Shown here: positions 55,458-64,000 of the stretch, in pieces
How the letters are laid out: the number at the start of each line of letters is the position of its first letter
How positions within the stretch are numbered: the stretch's first letter is position 1
DNA from: Verrucomicrobiia bacterium
GTDB taxonomy: Bacteria; Verrucomicrobiota; Verrucomicrobiia; Limisphaerales; DSYF01
Direction of reading: 5' to 3'
NCBI GenBank assembly: GCA_035765895.1
Contig: DASTWL010000033.1
Location: 62,001 to 126,000, forward strand
Length of the DNA: 64,000 bases
Notes under the pieces: model-generated
Database searches by the model: none
Seen by the model: only the letters and a program-made list of their open reading frames with translations
What the model was told of the DNA's origin: nothing
Made by a program: the position numbers and the translations under genes

Positions 55458-56633
55458 TTAGAACTTGTAGATCAAGTTGGCGAACAATCCGACGCTGGAG
55501 TCGGTAGAATCGTTCTTGACATAAGCTTCATCCCACCGGAGTTCCACGCGGCTGATGACGTTCTTCCACAGGTCGTATTGAACGGTGCCCGTGATTTCAG
55601 TCAGGTTGCCATCGGTGTGCTCATCCATCGCAACCGCTTTGCCATATTCGGCGCGGCCGTGGAGGCTGAGTTTCTCCGTCGCCTGGAAGGAGGCGTAAGC
55701 ACCAAGCATCCATTGGTTGGACTTGTCGATGCCGCCCGCGTTTTTGACGTAATCAAACGCCAAACCAGCCTTCAGGCCGGTAACGGGCGTATTGAGCGTG
55801 GCACCGGCATAGTAGTTGACTTGGTCGGCGCCAGACTCTTCAACATCGCCGCCATTGTTCAAACCACCCACGACGCCCGCATACAGTGTCGATCCAGAGA
55901 GGAAGCCCAAGTCCTGCGGAGCGGTCAACGCGACCGACGCCAAGTAGGTCTTGTGCCAGGTCTCACCCGAAACGTATTCAGGGTCAGGGCGGTTATTGAT
56001 GCCGGGCGACAGGGTGTTGGCCACACCAGCGGCAACCGAAACGATGTCATTCACGCGATAGGTCGCGAGAATACCGGTGTGTTCAGTGGGTTCAATGGCA
56101 TAGCCCCAAGAACGGCTGAAGTTGGGGTTATTGCCCGACTCGAAGGTTTCGTAGCCAATCGTCGTGTCAAACACGCCGACCTTCCAGTCAATGCCGTTAC
56201 CGACGGGCGTGCGCAGGGCAACATAGGCCTGCTTGATGCCGAAATCGGACGCACTGTAACCAATACGATAGTTGTCCTGACGTTGGCTGGAGTCCAAAGA
56301 GGCATTATAGCCAACCGCGTCCGGTCCGAAGAGCAGATCCACCTTGTAACCAGCGGCCCATTCGGACTCATCCATCGGCTTTTCGATGGTGAGCTTGACG
56401 ACGTTCAGGTTAAAACCGTCGCTCTTGCCGTTGCGGAACGGAATGGCATTGTGAAGGCTGTTATCCTTGTCACCGACGTTCCATTCCACTGACGTATCGA
56501 CGTAACCGCTGATGGTGGTTGAGGACAGGGCCGTCTGCACTGCGTTCATCGTGCTCTCGTCTGCCTTCACGGCCGAAGCGAGGCTGACAACGCCGACCGC
56601 AGCCAGACCCAAGGTCCATTGGTTAATCTTCAT
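55458..56633 (-). CDS. Outer-membrane porin-like beta-barrel
   Basis: A 391-residue exported barrel. The signal peptide is MKINQWTLGLAAVGVVSLAS with cleavage near AVKA. The mature protein opens with SSTTISGYVDTSVEWNVGDK and runs through strand/turn repeats (AAGYKVDLLFGPDAVGYNAS, IKQAYVALRTPVGNGIDWKV, WGYAIEPTEHTGILATYRV). It ends in VGLFANLIYKF with terminal phenylalanine. This resembles the putative beta-barrel porin-2 type found in this phylum. GGAGGAAC before ATG 56633 is a strong ribosome site, and the codon usage looks like that of a highly expressed gene. The substrate is unknown. Confidence 0.83.
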   Translation of the reverse strand: MKINQWTLGLAAVGVVSLASAVKADESTMNAVQTALSSTTISGYVDTSVEWNVGDKDNSLHNAIPFRNGKSDGFNLNVVKLTIEKPMDESEWAAGYKVDLLFGPDAVGYNASLDSSQRQDNYRIGYSASDFGIKQAYVALRTPVGNGIDWKVGVFDTTIGYETFESGNNPNFSRSWGYAIEPTEHTGILATYRVNDIVSVAAGVANTLSPGINNRPDPEYVSGETWHKTYLASVALTAPQDLGFLSGSTLYAGVVGGLNNGGDVEESGADQVNYYAGATLNTPVTGLKAGLAFDYVKNAGGIDKSNQWMLGAYASFQATEKLSLHGRAEYGKAVAMDEHTDGNLTEITGTVQYDLWKNVISRVELRWDEAYVKNDSTDSSVGLFANLIYKF

Positions 56634-57053
56634 TAGTTCCTCCGATTTTTATGGTTGTATGTCCGTGCACTTGCACTGTTCTGGAGTAAAAACAGTTTAC
56701 CCCACACACCCCAAAAGGTGTAGATGGGCGCATCAATAGGAGAGAATCCCCGGTTTGACAACTAAAAATTAAGAATTGGGCAGGGTGCAGGCGATTGAAT
56801 GACCCATAAAATATTCATTATGAACGACATTACCAACAATTGGCCAGCCTGTCCGTAGTTTAGGCAGCGGGAAGCCCGGTCAATCTGGCATCGCCGGAAT
56901 GAGAAGCCGGATTTGGCCGGAATTCTCATCGCCTTGAATGGCTGGAACACCGTCTGCTAGAGGGGCAGCAGGGAATTTGAGGCTTGGCTGGCACCGCCGT
57001 CGAAGGGCGGCTGAGGGCCAGCGCGTGAGCCCGCAAAGAACCCGAGAACGATT
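56634..57053. promoter_or_regulatory. Divergent intergenic region between porin and pilC-type genes
   Basis: A gap of 420 bases with no gene seen. Reading leftward toward the porin, TTGTCA and TATTGA are 17 bases apart (about 56765-56737), a weak sigma-70-like pair. A hairpin ACACC-TTTT-GG(G)TGT lies in the presumed 5' leader. An AT-rich patch (about 56800-56830) contains CATAAAATATTCATTATG. The right third is GC-rich without visible motifs. Confidence 0.4.
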
Positions 57054-58259
57054 ATGCCTTCTTTTGTTTATACAGCACGCGAAACGGCTTCGGGCCGGGA
57101 AATCAGGAGCTCGCTCGAGGCCGCCACGGAGCAGGCAGCCATAGCGGCGCTTTTGAACCGCAACCTTCTGGTCGTCTCCATCCAAGAGAAGGTCGGCAAG
57201 AAGGGCAAGACCAGCGGCGGCAAGGTGGCCCTCCAAGATTTGGTCATTTTCACCCGCCAGCTGGCCACCATGATCGACGCCGGTCTGGCGATGGTTCAAT
57301 GTCTGCAAGCGCTGGCCGATCAGACGCAAAACAAGGTCATGCGCGACGTCATCAAGGACGTGTGCACGCGCGTCGAAGGTGGCGACAGTTTTTCCGAGGC
57401 CCTCCAAAAACACCCCAAGGTGTTCAACCGGCTCTACTTCAGCATGGTGTCCGCGGGTGAAAAGGGCGGTCTGCTGGCGGAGATTCTCGCCCGCCTGGCC
57501 ACCTATCTCGAAAACACCGCCCGCCTGCGGAAAAAGGTCAAATCCGCCCTGATGTATCCCACCATCGTCACCGTGGTGGCCATCGGCATCACGACCTTTT
57601 TGCTGGTGAAGGTGATTCCGGTGTTCGGGGAAATTTACAGCGGCTTCGGCGCGAAACTGCCCGGCCCCACGCAATTCCTGATCAACTTGAGCAATTTCGT
57701 GAAGAGTTACTTCCTGCTCATCTTTGCCGCACTGGGCGGACTGATTTACGCGTGGCTCTATTTCATCAAAACCAAGTCCGGCCGGGAATTCTGGGACGCC
57801 AAACGCATCAAGCTGCCGATTTTTGGGCCGATTGCCCACAAGATCTGCCTGGCCCGCTTCAGCCGCACCCTCTCCTCGCTGATCCGGAGCGGTGTGCCAA
57901 TTCTGGAAGTGCTGCAAATTGTCTCCCAGACAGTGGGCAATGTGGTCATGGAAAAGGCCATCCGGAGCGCCGCTTCCGATATTGAGCGAGGCGAGGGCAT
58001 TTCCACGGCACTGAGCCGGCATCCGGTCTTCCCGAACATGCTGATTCGCATGTGCACGGCCGGTGAGCAAACCGGCAAAATGGACGCCATGTTGGAGCGC
58101 ATCTCGGACTTTTTGGACGAAGAGATCGAAACCACCCTTTCGGGCCTCACTTCGCTAATTGAACCGTTGTTGATCGTGTTCCTGGGCGTGGTGATTGGCG
58201 GCATGGTGATTTGCATGTTCCTGCCCATCTTCAAGCTGAGCGAGGTGGTCAGCAAATAG
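57054..58259 (+). CDS. Type II secretion/type IV pilus inner-membrane platform protein (GspF/PilC)
   Basis: A 401-residue platform protein of the pilus or type II secretion machine. It has the two-copy GspF layout: LVIFTRQLATMIDAGLAMVQ in the first copy and LARFSRTLSSLIRSGVPILE in the second. Each is followed by a long helix pair, with membrane spans near TIVTVVAIGITTFLLVKVIP, YFLLIFAALGGLIYAWLYF and PLLIVFLGVVIGGMVICMF. The first 50 residues are the short N-terminal domain (YTARETASGREIRSSLEAAT). It stands alone here except for the NtrC-type regulator 98 bases downstream, which may regulate pilus genes. Confidence 0.92.
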   Translation: MPSFVYTARETASGREIRSSLEAATEQAAIAALLNRNLLVVSIQEKVGKKGKTSGGKVALQDLVIFTRQLATMIDAGLAMVQCLQALADQTQNKVMRDVIKDVCTRVEGGDSFSEALQKHPKVFNRLYFSMVSAGEKGGLLAEILARLATYLENTARLRKKVKSALMYPTIVTVVAIGITTFLLVKVIPVFGEIYSGFGAKLPGPTQFLINLSNFVKSYFLLIFAALGGLIYAWLYFIKTKSGREFWDAKRIKLPIFGPIAHKICLARFSRTLSSLIRSGVPILEVLQIVSQTVGNVVMEKAIRSAASDIERGEGISTALSRHPVFPNMLIRMCTAGEQTGKMDAMLERISDFLDEEIETTLSGLTSLIEPLLIVFLGVVIGGMVICMFLPIFKLSEVVSK

Positions 58260-58357
58260 CCTCGGATCCGGGGCCGTCCCGGAAGTTGCAACAACCGCCC
58301 TGCAACCGTTGGTGGGAGCGAAGAAATCGATCCATTCCAAGTGATTGAATTGAAATT

Positions 58358-59833
58358 ATGGCAAAAGTGCTTCTCGTTGATGATGAGCTGACCATGGTTC
58401 AAATGGTCGCCGACCTTCTTCGGGAAGACGGCCATGAGGTATTCCCCTTTACCAACCTCGCGGCAGCCGTGGCGGGTTTGACGACCCACCAGCCGGACTT
58501 GGTGGTGACCGACCTTTACCTCGACAAGACCAACGCCCACGGCTTGGAAATCATCAAAAAAGCCCGGGCGCTCAGCCCACCGGCGGTCGTCATCGTCATC
58601 ACCGGCTACGGTTCCATTGACACCGCGGTGGATGCGATGCGGAACGGTGCATTCGACTACTTGGAGAAACCGTTCAAGGTCGATGAACTGCGGATGTGCA
58701 TTCAGCGGGGACTGTCTTACAGCACGGCCGTCAGCGAAACCACCTTCCTGCGGCGCCAGCTCAAAAAGAAATACCATTTCAGCCAGATCGTGGGTGCTTC
58801 GGCCCCCATGCAGGATGTGTTCAAGCTTATCGAACGGGTGGCCAACACAGACAGCACCGTGTTGGTGCTGGGCGAAAGCGGCACCGGCAAAGAACTCGTC
58901 GCCCGCTCCCTCCACTTCAACAGCCGCCGCCAGCACGCGCCGTTCGTCCCCATCAACTGCTCGGCCCTGCCCGAAGCGCTGCTGGAATCGGAATTGTTCG
59001 GCCACCGGCGCGGTGCGTTCACCGGCGCGATTGCAGATAAAAAGGGACTTTTCCAAGAGGCGGATGGGGGAACGATTTTCTTGGACGAAGTCGGCTCCAT
59101 GTCACCGTTGCTGCAAAGCCGTTTGCTGCGCGTCCTGCAGGAAAAGGAAGTCCGCCGGGTGGGCGACAACGTGCCCGCCTATGTCGATGTGCGGGTCGTG
59201 GCCGCCGCCAACGAGCCGCTCGAAATCCGCATCAAAGAAGGCACTTTTCGGGAGGATCTTTATTACCGCCTGAATGTGATTCCCATTCATCTGCCCGCCC
59301 TGCGCGAGCGCACGGATGACATCCCGCTCCTCGTCGCCCATTTTCTCAAGCAAAAGGCCCGGGGCGCCATCGGTGAGCCCTTCAAAGTTTCCCGGCGGGC
59401 CATGGAAGTGTTGCTGGCCCACCAATGGCCCGGCAACGTGCGCGAACTGGAGAACGCCATCGAGCGCGCCACAACCCTTTGCGAGACAAACATCCTCCGG
59501 CTGGGCGATCTCCCGCCCTCGCTGCTGGCCAAAACCGGCGCCTCTCCCGAACAAGACACGGACTTGGAAACGGCGACGCTCCCGCAGGTGAACGAGCCGA
59601 CCGCCTCACTCCAAACGGCAGGTGGCACCAACGGTTCGCTGACAGAAACAGCCACCACCCGGCCGCTGGACGCGATCAAACCCCTGAAAAACTACCTGCG
59701 CGAACAGGAGCAGTCGTATCTAAATCGCGTCATGGAAGCCACCGGCGGCGATAAGGAACAGGCCGCCCTAGTTTTGGGGGTCAGCCTGGCAACGCTCTAC
59801 CGCAAGCTCTCCGGCGACGACCGGGAACCGTGA
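58358..59833 (+). CDS. Sigma-54-dependent NtrC-family response regulator
   Basis: A 491-residue activator in three parts. The receiver domain is MAKVLLVDDELTMVQMVADL, with the acceptor in LVVTDLYLDKT (D52) and YLEKPFKVDEL. The AAA+ domain has the Walker A GESGTGKELVARSLH, the sigma-54 contact loop GAFTGA and FREDLYYRLNVIPIHLPALR. The C-terminal Fis-type helix-turn-helix is GGDKEQAALVLGVSLATLYR. It activates sigma-54 promoters on phosphorylation; the partner kinase is not adjacent. It follows the pilC-type gene and resembles PilR-class regulators, which suggests but does not prove control of pili. Confidence 0.94.
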   Translation: MAKVLLVDDELTMVQMVADLLREDGHEVFPFTNLAAAVAGLTTHQPDLVVTDLYLDKTNAHGLEIIKKARALSPPAVVIVITGYGSIDTAVDAMRNGAFDYLEKPFKVDELRMCIQRGLSYSTAVSETTFLRRQLKKKYHFSQIVGASAPMQDVFKLIERVANTDSTVLVLGESGTGKELVARSLHFNSRRQHAPFVPINCSALPEALLESELFGHRRGAFTGAIADKKGLFQEADGGTIFLDEVGSMSPLLQSRLLRVLQEKEVRRVGDNVPAYVDVRVVAAANEPLEIRIKEGTFREDLYYRLNVIPIHLPALRERTDDIPLLVAHFLKQKARGAIGEPFKVSRRAMEVLLAHQWPGNVRELENAIERATTLCETNILRLGDLPPSLLAKTGASPEQDTDLETATLPQVNEPTASLQTAGGTNGSLTETATTRPLDAIKPLKNYLREQEQSYLNRVMEATGGDKEQAALVLGVSLATLYRKLSGDDREP

Positions 59834-59967
59834 AGCCGGGGTAATTTCCCGCGTTAGCACGGTTACAAACTGTCATTTTGTGTTTCCCTCCCCCCCGCGG
59901 TTTCCTAGTATCCCCAACGCCGCCGCGTCGCGCGCGACGGCGCACAATCCGCAACTGAACTTGAATT

Positions 59968-60930
59968 ATGCCATTGACTCATACTCGCGACCTGTTCGCC
60001 AAGGCGCTTAAAGGCAAATACGCCCTCGGTGCTTTCAACGTCAACAACATGGAGCTCATCCAGGCGATCGTCGAAGCCTGCGAGGAGGAAAAGGCACCGC
60101 TCATTCTCCAGATTTCGAAGGGGGCACGACAATACGCCAACCCGGTTTACCTCAAAAAGTTGATCGAAGCGGCCGTCAGTCTCTCCACCGTCCCGATTGC
60201 GGTTCACCTGGACCATGGCGACACGTTCGATCTCTGCAAGCAGTGCATCGACGAAGGCTTTACCAGCGTCATGATCGACGCCTCCCACGAGCCGTTTGAG
60301 AAAAATGCGGAAATCACCCGCAAAGTCGTGGAATACGCTCACAAGCACAATTGCTCCGTCGAGTCTGAACTCGGCCACCTGGTCGGCGCCCAGTTCGACG
60401 AAGGCGAAGAGGGCGGCGCCCATTCCACCAGCGGCCATTACACCGAACCTGATGAAGCCGTCAAATTCGTCAAGGAAACGGGCTGCGATTCGCTGGCCGT
60501 CGCCATCGGCAACAGCCACGGCGCTTACAAGTTCAAGGGCACCCAGCACCTCGACTTGGAGCGCCTCAAGCTCATCAAAAAAGCATTAATGGATGCCGGC
60601 ATGGGCGATTATCCGCTCGTTTTGCACGGTGCCTCCAGCGTCCCGCAACACCTTGTCACCGAGGTCAACAAATACGGCGGCAAAATGCCCGACGCGCAAG
60701 GCGTGCCCGAAGCCGACATCGAAGTCGCCCGCCGGGTCGGTTGCACCAAGGTCAACATCGACACCGACTTGCGTATCGCGATGACGGCGGGCATCCGCAA
60801 GGTGTTCTCCGAAAACCCGAAGGAATTCGATCCGCGCAAGTATCTCGGCCCCGCCCGCCAAGCCGTGAAGGATCTGGTTCGCCACAAGGTGAAGAATGTC
60901 CTGTGCTGCGCTGGCCACGCCTTCGACTGA
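59968..60930 (+). CDS. fba: Class II fructose-bisphosphate aldolase
   Basis: Zn-dependent glycolytic/gluconeogenic aldolase of 320 residues. Metal and substrate motifs are GAFNVNNMELIQAIVEACEE, the histidine pair in AVHLDHGDTFDLC, SVMIDASHEPFEKN, VESELGHLVGAQFDEGEEGG, ALMDAGMGDYPLVLHGASSV and CTKVNIDTDLRIAMTAGI. ATG 59968 gives the family start (MPLTHTRDLFAKALKGKYAL). It is followed by a strong terminator and is monocistronic. It acts after the phosphofructokinase encoded at 15.7-17.0 kb. Confidence 0.94.
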   Translation: MPLTHTRDLFAKALKGKYALGAFNVNNMELIQAIVEACEEEKAPLILQISKGARQYANPVYLKKLIEAAVSLSTVPIAVHLDHGDTFDLCKQCIDEGFTSVMIDASHEPFEKNAEITRKVVEYAHKHNCSVESELGHLVGAQFDEGEEGGAHSTSGHYTEPDEAVKFVKETGCDSLAVAIGNSHGAYKFKGTQHLDLERLKLIKKALMDAGMGDYPLVLHGASSVPQHLVTEVNKYGGKMPDAQGVPEADIEVARRVGCTKVNIDTDLRIAMTAGIRKVFSENPKEFDPRKYLGPARQAVKDLVRHKVKNVLCCAGHAFD

Positions 60931-60947
60931 TCATTTCGACGCCCACC

Positions 60948-60977
60948 AAGCCCGCTTCCCAGAAGCGGGCTTTTTTG
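60948..60977 (+). terminator. Intrinsic terminator of fba
   Basis: Perfect stem AAGCCCGCTTC / GAAGCGGGCTT with a three-base loop, then a T run. Confidence 0.93.
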
Positions 60978-61004
60978 TTGCCGGAATCCACCCGGAATCG
61001 GGCT

Positions 61005-61196
61005 ATTATGACCCATATAGGCCGCGCACTATTCGCCACAATGCGCCATTATTGCCCTTTTTATCCAATCCGTTGCACGTCGAATTTTATACAAATACTT
61101 TCCCTTAAACATTTTATCGAGCGTGATGTCGTTTGGCATGCCTAAAGCAATTGGATTGAGGTGAGATTTGTTTAACAACAACGAAAGGATCAAATC
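61005..61196 (+). promoter_or_regulatory. AT-rich promoter region of the Hsp20 genes
   Basis: Markedly AT-rich leader in an otherwise GC-rich window. TTGCAC (61073-61078) and TACTTT are 17 bases apart, a possible sigma-70 pair. Neither a CIRCE element nor a clear sigma-32 site is visible. GAAAGGATC lies just before the first Hsp20 start. Confidence 0.4.
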
Positions 61197-61664
61197 ATGA
61201 AACTAGTTCGCTTCCAAAGTCCGTTGCTGGCCGCGTGGCCGGCATTCAATCGTTTGTCTGATCTCCGCCAAGAGATCGACCGCCTCTTCGAATCGCCATT
61301 GGCGGAACTGGCGGAAACCCCTTCCTTGTTCGCCGGATGGACACCGGCCATTGATGTGTATGAAAACAAGGAAAACATCGTCATCGTTGCCGAGTTGCCC
61401 GGCATGAAGAAGGAGGACATTGACGTCACGCTGCACGAAGGGACGTTGAGCATTTCCGGTGAACGCAAGAGCGAGAGCAAAGCCGAAGCCGGCGAGACGT
61501 ATCGCACCGAACGGTTCTTCGGCCGCTTCCAGCGCACCGTCAGCCTGCCCACGCCCGTTGCCGCGGACAAGGTGAAGGCTGATTACAAGGATGGCATCCT
61601 GACCGTAACCCTGCCAAAGACCGAAGAGGCCAAGCCGAAGCAGATCAATGTCAACGTGAATTGA
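61197..61664 (+). CDS. Small heat shock protein, Hsp20/alpha-crystallin family
   Basis: ATP-independent holdase of 155 residues. A hydrophobic N-arm (LVRFQSPLLAAWPAFNRL) precedes the alpha-crystallin domain: WTPAIDVYENKENIVIVAEL, PGMKKEDIDVTLHEGTLSIS, GERKSESKAEAGETYRTERF, the FGRFQRTVSLPTPV strand and DYKDGILTVTLPKTEEAKPK. It ends with a short tail, IKV/IxI-like (INVNVN). GAAAGGATC before ATG 61197 is a good ribosome site. It is cotranscribed with a second Hsp20 gene 59 bases downstream and lies upstream of htpG, so the region is a heat-shock cluster. Confidence 0.92.
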   Translation: MKLVRFQSPLLAAWPAFNRLSDLRQEIDRLFESPLAELAETPSLFAGWTPAIDVYENKENIVIVAELPGMKKEDIDVTLHEGTLSISGERKSESKAEAGETYRTERFFGRFQRTVSLPTPVAADKVKADYKDGILTVTLPKTEEAKPKQINVNVN

Positions 61665-61723
61665 AGAAGACACTGCCAGGCTGGCCATCCAGCAAACGCC
61701 AACTCTTAAAGAAAGGAATCGTC

Positions 61724-62104
61724 ATGAGCAACGTGATGCAAAAGGAAAAGAATGAGGTTTCTTCACAGCCGAAACGGCAGGAATACGTTCTGCCCGAGGT
61801 GAACATCTACGAGGAAAAGGACGGCTACACGCTGGAAGCCGAAATGCCCGGCGTGAACAAGGATGGGCTCGAAATCCTGTTGGAAGGCACGGAACTGACC
61901 CTTGTCGGCCATCGCAATCCGCCCGCCATCGTGGGCGGCGTCATCCTCCACGAAAGCCGCACGGCTGATTACCGTCGCGTGTTCGAACTGGATCCCGCCA
62001 TCGACACCGCACGGATCGCCGCCAAAATGAATCAGGGCGTGCTGACCCTGACTTTGCCCAAGTCGGAACGCGTGAAGCCGCGCAAGATCACCGTGAACGA
62101 CTGA
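61724..62104 (+). CDS. Small heat shock protein, Hsp20 family (second copy)
   Basis: A 126-residue alpha-crystallin protein with a shorter, polar N-arm (MSNVMQKEKNEVSSQPKRQE). Core motifs are LPEVNIYEEKDGYTLEAEMP, GVNKDGLEILLEGTELTLVG, YRRVFELDPAIDTARIAAKM and NQGVLTLTLPKSERVKPRKI. GAAAGGAATC before ATG 61724 fixes the start, although the frame is open upstream. It is a diverged partner of the preceding gene, and the two may form mixed oligomers. A terminator separates it from htpG. Confidence 0.91.
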   Translation: MSNVMQKEKNEVSSQPKRQEYVLPEVNIYEEKDGYTLEAEMPGVNKDGLEILLEGTELTLVGHRNPPAIVGGVILHESRTADYRRVFELDPAIDTARIAAKMNQGVLTLTLPKSERVKPRKITVND

Positions 62105-62117
62105 ACGCGGTTGACAT

Positions 62118-62160
62118 CGCCCTTCCAGATGGCAAGAGCGGTCCGGAAGGGCGTTTTGTT
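62118..62160 (+). terminator. Intrinsic terminator after the Hsp20 pair
   Basis: CGCCCTTCC / GGAAGGGCG stem with an 18-base loop, followed by TTTTGTT. Confidence 0.8.
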
Positions 62161-62244
62161 GGTGCCATCCGGATGTTCAAACGCCGGACGTTCCCGCCCT
62201 TGTCCTTGACGCAAACCTTTTCCGCCGGAAACCTGCCGAACTTT

Positions 62245-64000
62245 ATGAGCCAAACTGAAAACCACCATTTTCAAGCCGAGATTCAGCAGTTGCTGAACAT
62301 CGTCATCCATTCACTCTACACCGACAAAGAGATTTTCATCCGGGAACTGATTTCCAACGCGGCCGACGCCTGTGAAAAGCTGCGCTTCAAACAATCGTCC
62401 GGTCACACCGTGCACCAGTCAGACATCCCGCCCACCATCGCCGTAACGACCGATGACAAGGCCGGCACCATCACAATCACCGACACGGGCATCGGCATGA
62501 CCCACGGTGAACTGGTTGAAAACCTCGGCACCATCGCGCATTCAGGCACGAAGGCATTCTTGAAACAATTGGCTGAAAACCAGCAGCCGGACGTCAACCT
62601 GATCGGCCAGTTCGGCGTAGGCTTCTACTCGGCATTCATGGTGGCGCGGCGCGTCACGGTGTCGAGCCGCTCCTTTGCGCCGGAGGAACAAGGCTGGCAA
62701 TGGACCAGCGAAGGCGTCGGCGGTTACGAACTGGCCCCGGGCGGCGATTTGCCGCGCGGCACGCAAATCACCCTCCAGCTCAAGGACGAAGCGAAGGAAT
62801 TCGCCCAGGCCCACACCATCGAACGCGTCATTCAACGCTATTCCAGCTTCGTGCCGTTTCCGATTGAGTTGAACGGCAAGCGGCTGAACACCGTGCAGGC
62901 GATCTGGGCGCGGAACAAGAGCGAGATCAAAGAGGAGGAATACAACGAATTCTACACCTTCGTCGGCCACGACCACGATCAGCCGCGGTTCCGCCTGCAC
63001 TTCACGGCCGACGCACCCCTGGCAATTCAAGCCCTGCTGTTTGTCCCCCAACGCAATTTGGAAACGCTGGGCATGGGGCGGATGGATTCCGAGGTGAATC
63101 TGTATTGCCGCAAGGTGCTCATTCAGGCCAAGGCGAAAGGGCTGTTCCCCGAATGGCTGCGCTTCCTCAAGGGCGTGGTGGACAGCGAAGACCTGCCCCT
63201 GAACATCTCGCGCGAAACAATGCAGGACTCGTCGTTGTTGCAAAAGCTGAACAAGGTTCTCACCGGACGCTTCCTGAAATTTCTGGAGGAGCAGGCCGAA
63301 AAGGACGCGGAGACCTACGCAAAATTCTACCACGAATACCAGCGCTTCCTGAAGGAGGGGGTCGTCACCGATTTCAGCCACCGGGAAGCCCTTGGCAAAC
63401 TGCTCCGTTACGAGTCTTCCACCCTTGACGCGGGCAGCCTGACCTCGCTGGCCGATTACGTGAAACGCATGCCCTCGGAACAAAAGGAGATTTACTGCCT
63501 GCTCGCCCCCAACCGGGCCGCCGCGGAAAGCAGCCCCTATTTTGAGGTGTTTCGCGAACGCAAATTCGAGGTGCTCTTCCTTTACGACCCCTGGGACGAA
63601 TTCGTCATGGAGCATCTGAGCACATTCGACGGCAAGGGCATCACCCTGGCCGAGAAGGCGGACCTCCAGCTTGAGGACACCACGAAGGACGGTGCGCTGT
63701 CGCGGGAAACCGCCCAGGCGCTCGCGGCCTGGCTCAAGGAAACGCTCGGCGAAAAAGTCGGTGCCGTGCGTCCCTCACAACGATTGGTGGAAAGCCCCGC
63801 CGTGGTGGTGGACCCGGACAAGTTCATGACTTCCAGCATGCGCCGCCTCATGAAGGCGATGAAGCAGGGCGACAACGAGGCGGCCCCCGCAAAATACGAC
63901 CTCGAAATCAATCCGGCTCACCCGGTCATCGTGCGGCTCGAAGCCATGCGTCAAAAGGATGCCGCACTTGCCGGCAGCGTGGCTGAACAGGTTCACGACA
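62245..64000 (+). CDS. htpG: Molecular chaperone HtpG (Hsp90), cut by window edge
   Basis: At least 585 residues are open and the gene continues past the right edge. The GHKL ATPase domain is complete: EIQQLLNIVIHSLYTDKEIF, FIRELISNAADACEKLRF, ITDTGIGMTHGELVENLGTI, SGTKAFLKQL and LIGQFGVGFYSAFMV. The middle domain includes QALLFVPQRNLETLGMG and DSEDLPLNISRETMQDSSLL. The dimerisation domain starts near KFMTSSMRRLMKAMK. ATG 62245 matches the family start (MSQTENHHFQAEIQQ). It follows the Hsp20 pair on the same strand but has its own transcript after a terminator. Roughly the last 25-40 residues are missing from the window. Confidence 0.95.
   Translation, partial: MSQTENHHFQAEIQQLLNIVIHSLYTDKEIFIRELISNAADACEKLRFKQSSGHTVHQSDIPPTIAVTTDDKAGTITITDTGIGMTHGELVENLGTIAHSGTKAFLKQLAENQQPDVNLIGQFGVGFYSAFMVARRVTVSSRSFAPEEQGWQWTSEGVGGYELAPGGDLPRGTQITLQLKDEAKEFAQAHTIERVIQRYSSFVPFPIELNGKRLNTVQAIWARNKSEIKEEEYNEFYTFVGHDHDQPRFRLHFTADAPLAIQALLFVPQRNLETLGMGRMDSEVNLYCRKVLIQAKAKGLFPEWLRFLKGVVDSEDLPLNISRETMQDSSLLQKLNKVLTGRFLKFLEEQAEKDAETYAKFYHEYQRFLKEGVVTDFSHREALGKLLRYESSTLDAGSLTSLADYVKRMPSEQKEIYCLLAPNRAAAESSPYFEVFRERKFEVLFLYDPWDEFVMEHLSTFDGKGITLAEKADLQLEDTTKDGALSRETAQALAAWLKETLGEKVGAVRPSQRLVESPAVVVDPDKFMTSSMRRLMKAMKQGDNEAAPAKYDLEINPAHPVIVRLEAMRQKDAALAGSVAEQVHD

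Noticed and set aside
62245-64000. htpG as a truncated gene
   Set aside because: The frame is open to the last base, so the missing C-terminus reflects the window edge.

Overview
The window looks like a chromosomal stretch from a GC-rich Verrucomicrobiota bacterium, probably of the Pedosphaera/Limisphaera side of the phylum. This is inferred from gene content, not from a marker gene. The hints are large secreted proteins ending in an 'RFYR' tail module, a deoxyhypusine-synthase-like enzyme near a eukaryote-type ornithine/lysine decarboxylase, several Spy/LTxxQ proteins, and many short interspersed inverted repeats. Apart from a few embedded modules it reads as ordinary, densely packed chromosome on both strands.

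Region by region. 1-2.1 kb: an exported protein cut by the left edge, a lipoate-ligase-family gene and nth. 2.1-4.0 kb: an insertion hot spot with an attC-like site between a small membrane-protein gene and an Imm22-like immunity gene, plus an IS1182-type transposase remnant. 4.0-18.3 kb: mostly minus-strand genes, namely a coiled-coil protein, lysine 2,3-aminomutase, tgt, tRNA-Arg(CCG), a sigma-region-2/Spy fusion, a frameshifted Spy-like gene, a fucose-permease-type transporter, a third Spy-like protein, an RG- and PA-rich protein, a fold-III PLP decarboxylase, phosphofructokinase and the deoxyhypusine-synthase-like protein. 18.6-26.9 kb: a defence operon described below. 26.9-34.7 kb: radical SAM protein, agmatine deiminase, histidine kinase, SET methyltransferase, a large exported protein and an AraC regulator. 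34.8-39.5 kb: a hydroxyproline catabolism operon. 39.5-46.8 kb: reductive pyrimidine degradation. 46.9-54.0 kb: a two-component system divergent from an EF-hand protein, an MFS exporter, an Ig-domain protein and a beta-barrel. 54.1-64.0 kb: metF, a porin, pilC-type gene, NtrC-type regulator, fba, two Hsp20 genes and htpG, which runs off the right edge.

The defence operon is the highlight. It reads hsdM - hsdS - (MBL-fold hydrolase, four-helix membrane protein, Pycsar-like class III nucleotide cyclase) - hsdR, with all junctions overlapping or nearly touching. A second-messenger abortive-infection module therefore appears to sit inside a type I restriction-modification operon. Two features suggest the restriction part is switchable or remodelled. 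hsdS is broken by one extra base in a run of eight C between its two recognition halves, as expected of a phase-variable specificity gene. hsdR has lost its normal nuclease and Walker A segment and carries instead a DUF559 (Vsr-like) endonuclease domain bounded by inverted repeats.

A second theme is small inverted-repeat units that carry or interrupt genes: the DUF559 unit in hsdR, a four-helix-bundle (S23/IVS) gene whose repeats hold the stop codon of mmsA and the start codon of hydA, a hairpin repeat in frame in hsdM, a repeat insertion in aguA and a MITE-like pair upstream of aguA. Metabolically the window holds all the carbon-skeleton steps of reductive uracil degradation except a PreT partner, a four-enzyme trans-4-hydroxyproline route to 2-oxoglutarate, and several polyamine-related enzymes.
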